NCBI GenBank assembly: GCA_937907975.1
Contig: CALEQS010000016.1
Coordinates: 1-15,964 of the forward strand
DNA length: 15,964 nt
Origin: an uncultured Clostridia bacterium
GTDB taxonomy: Bacteria; Bacillota; Clostridia; Oscillospirales; Oscillospiraceae
Direction of reading: 5' to 3'
The stretch's first letter is position 1, and every line of letters starts with the position of its first letter. The notes below the pieces were generated by a model. It saw nothing but the letters and a program-made list of their open reading frames with translations. It had not been told where the DNA came from and ran no database searches. Below, piece by piece: positions 7,167 to 13,606 of the stretch. The position numbers and the translations under genes were made by a program.

Positions 7167-7183
7167 AGCATGTGGGCTCCGCT

Positions 7184-9271
7184 TTATTCCACATCCCGGT
7201 AATAAAGTCCCCGGGTAAACCCCTCTGATGCTACCGCATTTCCGGCGCGATAGGCGTCGAACACGCGCAGGCACTCCTCGGGGCTCTCCTGCGTGAAATT
7301 CAGCCGCAGGGCCCAAAGCCCCGCCCGTTGCAGCTCGCTCTGCTTATCCGCCAGCCACAGGGGCAGGCTGTTGAAGATCTCATTGCGGCAGCCGTAGGCC
7401 CGCAGCACCGGGAACTTTGCCTTCCGCCGGTCCACGATGCTGTTTTCCGCCTCGCAGCCGCGCCGGCACTTTCCGTCCCGGGCCTTGTAGATGCAGTTCT
7501 CCGTGATCATCAGCGGCAGGCGGGCATAGACGATCAGCTCGCTGGGCAGAGGCTTCTTCTGATCGCGCACCCGACTGAGCCGCTGTTCAAAGGACAGCGT
7601 CACCGACTCAACGCCCAGCTGCGCGTACATCCGGGCGCACTCGGCGTTGTAGACCTCCAGGCCGAAGTCGCCGCGCAGTCTCATGCCCGCCCGCCGGGCC
7701 AGATCAACGTCGCCCAGATTGCCTGCAAGCACGGACTGAGCGCCCGCCTCCTTCAGCTCGGCCAGCTTCTTTTCCACATCTGCCGTCTCCCGGTCCCAGC
7801 GCACCCGGGGCAGAACGACGGAGGGCTCAATGCCCCGCTCCAGCATGGGGGCAAACCACCGCTTCGCCTTGAGCGCCTGCTCCAGCGGCAGGTAAATGAC
7901 GGCCGGCTCCCGCTCCAGCAATGCCTCCGTCAGCTGGCATGCATCCCGGACACATACCGTAAAGGCAGGCTTGCGCGCGTTTGCTCCGGCGTTGTCCGCC
8001 TGGGGGGCATAGGGGGTGCTGCGCCGCTGGGGCGGCGCGCCCCGGAGGGCGGTCATCTGCTCCAGCGCGTCCCGGCGCAGGGCGTTCAGCTGGGAGGCCG
8101 GAGCCATCAGCCCTGAATTTACCACGCCGGCAAGCTCGGTGATCTCATAGGGCGTGCCGCCGGTCTTTTTCAGCCGCTCGGCGGTGTCCTCCACCGTGGC
8201 AGGGCGCTTCAGCGCCGTCTGGGGCACCTCGCCCGACACATGGACCGTGTGGACGCCGTCGCTCAGTGCCAGCGCCATGGGCGTACCGGTGCGCAGGGCA
8301 AAGGAGCCGGTCAGCGCCACGCGCGGGTGCTCCCGGCCATAGTCCGCCCGGGCGGCGGCGAAGAGCTCCTTCGGCTCCCGCTCCTCCTGCCGGGTGCCGA
8401 ACATATGCCGGCCCGTATGGTCGGTGAAATAGCCGTCGCTGAAGCCCTGGCGGGAGAAGGCGGTGCGCAGCTGCTCCACCTCCTCGGCGGTGGGCTCCCG
8501 CCCCTCCCGGATGGCCCGGGCGTAGATGCCCGTCACCACGGCCACATATTCCGGCCGCTTCATGCGGCCCTCGATCTTCAGGCAGGCCACGCCCAGCTCC
8601 TCCAGCTCCCGGAGGTGCCCGGCCAGCGACATATCCTTCAGCGAGAGCAGGGCCCTGTCCGCCCGCTCGCCCCAGCCGTAGTTCAGCCGGCAGGGCTGGG
8701 CACACAGACCCCGGTTGCCGCTGCGGGTGCCGATCACGGAGGAGAAGAAGCACTGGCCGGAGTAGCACATACACTGGGCGCCGTGGCCGAACACTTCGAT
8801 CTCAATGGGGGAATGAGCGCAGATATAGCCGATCTGATCTTTGGAAAGTTCCCGGGCCAGCACCGCCCGGGTGCAGCCCAGATCCGCCGCCCGCTTCACA
8901 CCGTCCAGATTCATGATGCTCATCTGGGTGCTGGCGTGGATGGGCAGATCCGGCGCCGTCCGGCGCACCAGATCCTGCACACCCAGATCCTGCACCAGCA
9001 CCGCGTCCGCCCCCGCGTCGGAGGCAAAGCGCACCTGCTCCGCCGCGCCGGGCAGCTCCGCGTCCGAGAGCAGGGTGTTCAGGGTCAGATAGACCTTGAC
9101 GCCCCGGACGTGGCAGTACTCCACCGTCTCGGCAAACTGCTCCGGGGTGAAATTTTTCGCGTTGCGCCGGGCATTATAATCGCCAAAGCCCAGATAGACC
9201 GCCCCCGCGCCGCTCTGAACGGCGGCGGTGACCGCCTCCCGGGACCCGGCCGGGGACAGCAGTTCCAGCAT
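7184..9271 (-). CDS. U32-family protein (RlhA/TrhP-like RNA hydroxylation family), long form
   Basis: This 695-residue protein is annotated in databases as peptidase U32. Characterised bacterial relatives (RlhA, TrhP/YegQ) act in hydroxylation of rRNA or tRNA, with Fe-S-type cysteines; proteolysis is doubtful. It opens with ELLSPAGSREA (3-13), typical of the family, and has a TIM-barrel-like N-terminal half. The signature region HGAQCMCYSGQC (163-174) and GNRGLCAQPCR (185-195) supplies Cys167, 169, 174, 190 and 194. A linker domain (about 300-430) is followed by a second barrel-like half, with further cysteines C593, C602 and C606 near KCRRGC. The ATG at 9271 lies 2 nt after the zapA stop, so it is surely co-transcribed with zapA, an arrangement I recall from other Clostridia. 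Which RNA it would modify cannot be told from the sequence. Confidence 0.88.
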   Translation of the reverse strand: MLELLSPAGSREAVTAAVQSGAGAVYLGFGDYNARRNAKNFTPEQFAETVEYCHVRGVKVYLTLNTLLSDAELPGAAEQVRFASDAGADAVLVQDLGVQDLVRRTAPDLPIHASTQMSIMNLDGVKRAADLGCTRAVLARELSKDQIGYICAHSPIEIEVFGHGAQCMCYSGQCFFSSVIGTRSGNRGLCAQPCRLNYGWGERADRALLSLKDMSLAGHLRELEELGVACLKIEGRMKRPEYVAVVTGIYARAIREGREPTAEEVEQLRTAFSRQGFSDGYFTDHTGRHMFGTRQEEREPKELFAAARADYGREHPRVALTGSFALRTGTPMALALSDGVHTVHVSGEVPQTALKRPATVEDTAERLKKTGGTPYEITELAGVVNSGLMAPASQLNALRRDALEQMTALRGAPPQRRSTPYAPQADNAGANARKPAFTVCVRDACQLTEALLEREPAVIYLPLEQALKAKRWFAPMLERGIEPSVVLPRVRWDRETADVEKKLAELKEAGAQSVLAGNLGDVDLARRAGMRLRGDFGLEVYNAECARMYAQLGVESVTLSFEQRLSRVRDQKKPLPSELIVYARLPLMITENCIYKARDGKCRRGCEAENSIVDRRKAKFPVLRAYGCRNEIFNSLPLWLADKQSELQRAGLWALRLNFTQESPEECLRVFDAYRAGNAVASEGFTRGLYYRDVE

Positions 9272-9273
9272 GA

Positions 9274-9621
9274 TTACTTCTTTTCTTTGTCCTTGCTGTC
9301 CTTGCTATCCTTGCCGCTGCTCAGGCGGAAGATCTCCCGCTTGGCCTCGCTCAGGTCGGCCTTCATCTGGGCGGACTCGTCCAGCGCCTCCTTCAGCTGG
9401 CGGCGCAGGCGTTCGCTGGCCTCCATCTCCTTGAAATAGCTGTCGGCAATGTTGGCGGCAGCCAGCACGGCGGCATCCATGGCGGAAACGCCGGCAGTGC
9501 GCGTCATTTCCTGGATCTGGCCGCTCACATAGCCGGCCACCTTCTCCACATAGGCCTCGCCCTCGTCGGAGATCAGAGTGTACTCGCGCTGGGCGATGGT
9601 AACGGTAACTTTGCTCTTCAT
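9274..9621 (-). CDS. zapA: Cell division protein ZapA
   Basis: This is a 115-residue small cytoplasmic protein. The N-terminal segment KVTVTIAQREYTLISDEGE (4-22) is the beta-hairpin start of ZapA, followed by VEKVAGYVSGQIQEM and the AAANIAD helix (54-60), then a coiled coil (about 64-102) and a Lys/Asp/Ser-rich tail (104-115). ZapA binds FtsZ and crosslinks protofilaments in the Z-ring. An upstream in-frame ATG exists at 9642, but GGAGGA with 9-nt spacing and the family N-terminus support the ATG at 9621. It is the first gene of the leftward run and has its own promoter at 9698-9726. The charged tail beyond the coil is longer than in minimal ZapA proteins. Confidence 0.88.
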   Translation of the reverse strand: MKSKVTVTIAQREYTLISDEGEAYVEKVAGYVSGQIQEMTRTAGVSAMDAAVLAAANIADSYFKEMEASERLRRQLKEALDESAQMKADLSEAKREIFRLSSGKDSKDSKDKEKK

Positions 9622-9697
9622 ATTCGGAAATCCTCCAGTCAAAAGAATGGTTCATTTGTTGTCTATGGGCAAAATCCACCCAATTATGGATGATAGC

Positions 9698-9726
9698 ATT
9701 ATAGCATAGTTTCACGGGTTTGAAAA
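9698..9726 (-). promoter_or_regulatory. Promoter of zapA-U32 (extended -10)
   Basis: Read on the minus strand, a consensus TATAAT at 9703-9698 is preceded by TGC, giving an extended -10. A weak -35, TTTTCA (9726-9721), lies 17 nt upstream. Transcription would begin near 9691, about 70 nt before the zapA ATG. It sits in the 276-nt divergent gap facing the helicase promoter. Confidence 0.7.
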
Positions 9727-9819
9727 CGGAAGATTATATGAATATGGGGCCCTTCTCCGCAGGCAGCCCATCGTCTCCACAGGAAAGCTGATTTTTCGGC
9801 CCTCATCCGTTTCCCTCTC

Positions 9820-9848
9820 TTGCCAGCGCGGGAAAATCCTGCTATCAT
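9820..9848 (+). promoter_or_regulatory. Promoter of the DEAD-box helicase gene
   Basis: TTGCCA (9820-9825) and TATCAT (9843-9848) each match the sigma-70 consensus at 5 of 6 positions and are separated by exactly 17 nt. Transcription should start near 9855, giving a leader of about 43 nt. The part of the divergent gap between this and the zapA promoter (about 9727-9819) shows no other clear structure. Confidence 0.72.
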
Positions 9849-9897
9849 ATAGCTTGTAATATTATGCGCTGCTGCGCTTTAAAAAGGAAGGAAACCA

Positions 9898-11934
9898 TTG
9901 AAATTTGAAAACCTGGGCCTCATACGTCCCATCCTGAACGCACTGGAGGAGCAGGGCTACCAGCAGCCCACCCCCATTCAGGAACAGGCCATCCCCGCCG
10001 CGCTGGCGGGACGGGACGTGCTGGGCTGCGCCAGAACCGGCACGGGCAAGACCTGCGCCTTCTCTGCACCCATTCTCCAGCGCCTTTCCGCCGCCCCCAA
10101 GGCCGGGCGGCCCATCCGTGCCCTGATCCTCACCCCCACCCGGGAGCTGGCCATTCAGATCCAGGAGTGCATCGAGGCTTACGCCGCCCACCTGGACATC
10201 AACAGCGTCGTCATCTTCGGCGGCGTGGGCCAGAACCCGCAGGTGGAGGCCATCCAGTCCGGCTGCGACATCCTCGTCGCCACTCCGGGCCGTCTGGAGG
10301 ATCTGCACAATCAGGGCTTTATCGACGTGAGCCAGCTTGAGATCTTCGTGCTGGACGAAGCCGACCGTATGCTGGACATGGGCTTCATCCACGATGTGAA
10401 GAAGATCCTCTCCTGGCTGCCCGCCAAAAAGCAGACCCTGTTCTTCTCCGCCACCATGCCCAAGGAGATCTCCCAGCTGGTGGACTCCCTGCTCCACGAC
10501 CCGGTGAAGATCGTGGTGGACCCGGTGAGCTCCCCCGTGGAGGTCATCGACCAGAGCGTCTATCTGGTAGACAAGAACAACAAGACAAAACTGCTGGTCA
10601 AGCTGGTCAACGACAAGAACATCCCCTCCGCCCTGGTGTTCACCCGCACGAAGCACGGGGCCAACCGGGTGGCGCAGGACCTCACCAAGGCGGGCATCAC
10701 CGCCGCCGCCATCCACGGCAACAAGAGCCAGACCGCCCGTCAGGCCGCGCTGGCCGGATTCAAGGATGGCTCCGTCCGGGTGCTGGTGGCCACCGACATC
10801 GCCGCCCGCGGACTGGACATCGAGTCGCTGGGCTGCGTGTTCAACTACAACCTGCCCGAGGTGCCCGAGACCTACGTCCACCGCATCGGCCGCACCGGCC
10901 GGGCCGGCAAGGACGGCATCGCCATCTCCTTCTGCGACTACGGGGAAAAGCCCCTGCTGCGGGACATTGAAAAGCTCATTGGCAGATCCATCCCCGTAGT
11001 GGAGGATCACCCCTTCCCCATGCAGGTCTTTGAGGTGCCCGTAAAGGACGCCCGGGGACGGGTGGTCAATCCCGAGGACGCCGAGGCCCGCGCTGCCGCC
11101 AAGGCCCGCAGGGCCGAGCGCCAGAACGGCAAGGGCAGAAAGAACGGCGAAAAGGCCGCCGCGGAAAGGCCCGCCAAGCAGGCCGGGCCCGTGAAGGCCA
11201 AGCCCGTGCAGGAGCAGGCCGCGTCCAAGGCGAAAACAAAGGCAAAAGCCAAAGCGAAGGCAGAACCGGCCAGGCCGGAGGAGCTCGACTCCCCCGCCGC
11301 TGTCAAGCTGCCCACTGAGCGGCGCTACAAGCGCCCGGAGCGCAAGCCCATGTCCGCGCTGGACGAGATCGCCCCGGCACTGCCTGCGGACGAGCGCCCT
11401 GAGCCCAAGTACGGCATAAAGCGCACCGGCCATCTGCGCAACACCTTCTTCACCCCCGAGGAACAGAAGGTCTACGGCGGCGAGCCGGAGCCCTTCATGG
11501 ATGCCACCGCCCGGCTCTTTGCCTCCCGCTCCACTGCCCGCACCCCGGAAAACCGTGAGGAGCGCCGCAGCAAGGGCAAAAAGAGCCCGAACAAGGCCGC
11601 TTCCGCCGCCGGTCAGGAGGAGCAGAAGCCCAGGCAGAAGCAGAAAAAGCCCGCCAACAAGCAGGCTCAGAATGCTCCTGCAGGAGAAGAAAATTCTTCT
11701 GCCGCCAAGAAGAAAAAGCGCAAAAAGAAGCCCGCTCAGCCCAAGCCCACTCAGGAACAGGGCACGCCCGCCGTTCAGCAGCGCCTGCTGACCCCGGAGA
11801 AAAAGAAGAAAAAGCGCTCCCGCCGCAACGACCGTCCGCCCATGCAGCAGCGCTCCATCTACGGTGCCCATAAGAAGGACTCCACCGAGCAGGAGGGCTC
11901 CCTCATGAAGCCCTACTACCTGTCGGACGATTGA
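9898..11934 (+). CDS. DEAD-box ATP-dependent RNA helicase with long basic C-terminal tail
   Basis: This 678-residue cytoplasmic RNA helicase is likely to act in ribosome assembly, mRNA decay or cold adaptation. The two RecA-like domains (1 to about 380) hold the Q motif (PTPIQEQ, 24-30), motif I ARTGTGKT (45-52), Ia PTRELA, Ib TPGR (129-132), II DEAD (153-156), III SAT (184-186), V ATDIAARGLD (298-307) and VI HRIGRTGR (328-335). The remaining 290 residues are Lys/Ala/Pro/Gln-rich and probably disordered, with runs such as AKTKAKAKAKAKA and KKKKRKKK. Less repetitive islands lie at about 484-545 and 648-678. The start is TTG at 9898, preceded by AAGGAAGG; the Q-motif domain begins correctly from it. 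Closest in type to CshA/DeaD/RhlE helicases; a specific symbol is not justified. It has its own promoter and is separated from lspA by repeats. Confidence 0.94.
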   Translation: MKFENLGLIRPILNALEEQGYQQPTPIQEQAIPAALAGRDVLGCARTGTGKTCAFSAPILQRLSAAPKAGRPIRALILTPTRELAIQIQECIEAYAAHLDINSVVIFGGVGQNPQVEAIQSGCDILVATPGRLEDLHNQGFIDVSQLEIFVLDEADRMLDMGFIHDVKKILSWLPAKKQTLFFSATMPKEISQLVDSLLHDPVKIVVDPVSSPVEVIDQSVYLVDKNNKTKLLVKLVNDKNIPSALVFTRTKHGANRVAQDLTKAGITAAAIHGNKSQTARQAALAGFKDGSVRVLVATDIAARGLDIESLGCVFNYNLPEVPETYVHRIGRTGRAGKDGIAISFCDYGEKPLLRDIEKLIGRSIPVVEDHPFPMQVFEVPVKDARGRVVNPEDAEARAAAKARRAERQNGKGRKNGEKAAAERPAKQAGPVKAKPVQEQAASKAKTKAKAKAKAEPARPEELDSPAAVKLPTERRYKRPERKPMSALDEIAPALPADERPEPKYGIKRTGHLRNTFFTPEEQKVYGGEPEPFMDATARLFASRSTARTPENREERRSKGKKSPNKAASAAGQEEQKPRQKQKKPANKQAQNAPAGEENSSAAKKKKRKKKPAQPKPTQEQGTPAVQQRLLTPEKKKKKRSRRNDRPPMQQRSIYGAHKKDSTEQEGSLMKPYYLSDD

Positions 11935-11961
11935 CGAAGGAAGAAAGCTTACTGGTCACGG

Positions 11962-12030
11962 CAGGGGCGAGCCGCGCTCGCCCGCTGGTACAGGCGGGCG
12001 GATGGTATCCACCCCTCCGCGCGCGGTGGA
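11962..12030. repeat. GC-rich double-hairpin repeat after the helicase gene
   Basis: Two strong stems sit side by side: GGGCGAGC/GCTCGCCC around CGC at 11965-11983, and GGGCGGAT/ATCCACCC (one mismatch) around GGT at 11996-12014, followed by GC-rich sequence. I recall similar GGGGCGGAT..ATCCGCCC units as multi-copy intergenic repeats in gut Clostridia; only one copy is in this window. The first hairpin could also end or stabilise the helicase mRNA, but there is no T-run. Confidence 0.5.
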
Positions 12031-12052
12031 CTGATGGTCTGTGCCGCACCCC

Positions 12053-12187
12053 AAAGGCTTCCCCTCGGGGGGGAGCTGTCACCGAAGGTGACTGATGAGG
12101 GGGCGTCAAACCGAGCGCTCTAGTAGACGCCACCTCATCCGTCATTTGCTTCGCAAATGCCACCTTCCCCTCAGGGGGAAGGCTTTT
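12053..12187. repeat. 135-bp fold-back interspersed repeat upstream of lspA
   Basis: The ends AAAGGCTTCCCC and GGGGGAAGGCTTTT are imperfect inverted repeats. Internally, 12094-12107 (GATGAGGGGGCGTC) is the reverse complement of 12126-12139 with one mismatch. Nested hairpins GTCACC/GGTGAC (12078-12092) and CATTTGC/GCAAATG (12143-12159) make the whole unit able to fold into a branched structure. It has no coding capacity. From memory it matches a very common intergenic repeat in Faecalibacterium and related genera; that needs a database search. It abuts the GC-rich repeat at 11962-12030, so the 285-nt gap is nearly all repeat, and no separate lspA promoter was recognisable. Confidence 0.7.
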
Positions 12188-12219
12188 GCGCAGCATCACT
12201 GTAAGAAGAAGGAACGATC

Positions 12220-12717
12220 ATGCGCAAAAAACTGTCCTTATTTCTGACCGCCGCCGCGCTGGTGGTGGTCGATCAGATCACGAAAGTGCTGACCCGCGCT
12301 TTCATTCCGCTGGGTGAAAAGATCACCCTGATCCCCCATGTGGTGGGGCTGACCTACGTTCAGAACACCGGCGCGGCCTTCTCCTCCTTCAGCGGAGGGA
12401 CAAAGCTGCTGGCTCTGCTGTCGCTGGTCATCACGGTGCTCATCGGCATCGCCATCGCAAAAGACTGGCTGCACCACCCCTTCGCCCAGTGGTCGATGGC
12501 GGTGGTCATGGCCGGGGCCTTCGGCAACTTCATCGACCGGGCCTTCATCGGCTATGTCACCGACATGGTGGACACCCTGTTCATGAATTTCGCCGTCTAC
12601 AACTTTGCTGACATCTGCGTGGTGCTTGGCATTCTGGCGCTGGCGGTCTACATCATCTTCTTCTACGAGAAGTGCGAGGGAAAGAAAGCCAATGGCCATT
12701 CTGACGATCAGGGCTGA
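12220..12717 (+). CDS. lspA: Lipoprotein signal peptidase (signal peptidase II)
   Basis: This 165-residue membrane aspartic protease removes the signal peptide from diacylglyceryl-modified prolipoproteins. Four membrane segments are predicted (about 5-24, 60-80, 90-108 and 130-150). Family motifs are present: VDQITK (17-22), VQNTGAAFS (47-55), GNFIDR (102-107), and the two catalytic aspartates D115 in GYVTD and D131 in YNFAD. The ATG at 12220 is preceded by AAGGA at suitable spacing. The last 26 nt overlap the start of the pseudouridine synthase gene; the lspA-rluD-like pairing is classic in Firmicutes (lspA-ylyB in Bacillus). Downstream of the repeat region it may be read from a promoter I could not identify or by read-through from the helicase gene. 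Confidence 0.95.
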   Translation: MRKKLSLFLTAAALVVVDQITKVLTRAFIPLGEKITLIPHVVGLTYVQNTGAAFSSFSGGTKLLALLSLVITVLIGIAIAKDWLHHPFAQWSMAVVMAGAFGNFIDRAFIGYVTDMVDTLFMNFAVYNFADICVVLGILALAVYIIFFYEKCEGKKANGHSDDQG

Positions 12718-13606
12718 CGCCCCCGGCGAGCGGGCCGACCAGCTACTCGCCCGCAGTGTGGAGGGCCTGACCCGCTCCGCCGCCCAGAAACTGCTGGACG
12801 AGGGCCGGGTCACCGCAAACGGCAAGGCACTGAAAAAGAACGCCCGCCCGGACGAGGGGACGCTGCTCACCGTGGACATCCCGGATCCGGAGCCGGTGGA
12901 CATCGTGCCCCAGGACATCCCACTGGACGTGGTGTACGAGGACGAGGACGTCATCGTGGTCAACAAGCCGGTGGGACTGGTCGTCCACCCCGCCCCCGGC
13001 CACCCGGACGGCACACTGGTGAATGCCCTGCTGTGGCACTGCGGCGACAGCCTGAGCGGCATCAACGGCGAAAAGCGGCCCGGCATCGTCCACCGCATTG
13101 ACCGGGACACCTCCGGCCTCATCATCGCCGCCAAGAATGACGCCGCCCATCTGGCACTGGCCGCCCAGCTGGAGGATCACTCCCTCGCCCGGGTGTACGA
13201 GTGCGTGGTGCAGGGGAACCTACGGGAGGACGAGGGCACCATCGACGCCCCCATTGCCCGCAATCCAAGCGACCGCAAAAAGATGGCGGTGGTACCGGGC
13301 GGCAGGCGGGCCGTGACTCACTATACCGTTCTTGGCCGCTATCCGGGCTACACCCACGCCCAGTGCCGCCTGGAGACCGGCCGCACCCATCAGATCCGCG
13401 TCCACATGGCCTACATTGGCCACCCGCTGGTGGGCGACACGGTCTACGGCGGCAGAGCCGTCAAGACGCTGGCCGGCCAGTGCCTGCACGCGCGGAAACT
13501 CACCTTCGTCCATCCCCGCACCGGCGATGCCATGACGGTGGAGTGTCCCCTCCCCGACTGGTTCCAGGCCGTGCTGAACAAACTGGAAAGAGGTCAGAAG
13601 CTATGA
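12692..13606 (+). CDS. RluD-family 23S rRNA pseudouridine synthase (RluA superfamily)
   Basis: This 304-residue enzyme isomerises uridines to pseudouridine, in the family mostly in 23S rRNA. It has an N-terminal S4 RNA-binding domain (about 12-62, including LTRSAAQKLLDEGRV), then the catalytic domain: VVNKPVGLVVHPAPGH (89-104), HRIDRDTSG (134-142) with catalytic D137, and GRTHQIRVHM plus HPLVGD near the C-terminus. The frame is open from 12605, but similarity starts at the ATG at 12692, preceded by GAGGGAAAG, which lies inside the end of lspA (26-nt overlap). Its stop overlaps the next ATG by four bases (ATGA), so three genes form a tightly coupled unit. The YlyB-type position next to lspA fits; the target uridine is not predictable. 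Confidence 0.93.
   Translation: MAILTIRADAPGERADQLLARSVEGLTRSAAQKLLDEGRVTANGKALKKNARPDEGTLLTVDIPDPEPVDIVPQDIPLDVVYEDEDVIVVNKPVGLVVHPAPGHPDGTLVNALLWHCGDSLSGINGEKRPGIVHRIDRDTSGLIIAAKNDAAHLALAAQLEDHSLARVYECVVQGNLREDEGTIDAPIARNPSDRKKMAVVPGGRRAVTHYTVLGRYPGYTHAQCRLETGRTHQIRVHMAYIGHPLVGDTVYGGRAVKTLAGQCLHARKLTFVHPRTGDAMTVECPLPDWFQAVLNKLERGQKL

Noticed and set aside
9862..11871. A 669-codon open frame on the minus strand
   Set aside because: It is exactly antisense to the DEAD-box helicase, with Gly/Leu-rich translation from the complementary Lys/Ala codons; no ribosome binding site or domain.
12053..12187. CRISPR array, riboswitch or tRNA in the structured gap before lspA
   Set aside because: There are no regularly spaced direct repeats, no tRNA cloverleaf and no recognisable riboswitch core. 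The inverted symmetry fits a fold-back repeat better.
13201..13602. N-terminal extension of the ene-reductase frame
   Set aside because: This part overlaps the pseudouridine synthase gene in another frame and has shadow-type composition; the OYE domain starts at MNYPRLFSPI with a suitable ribosome binding site.
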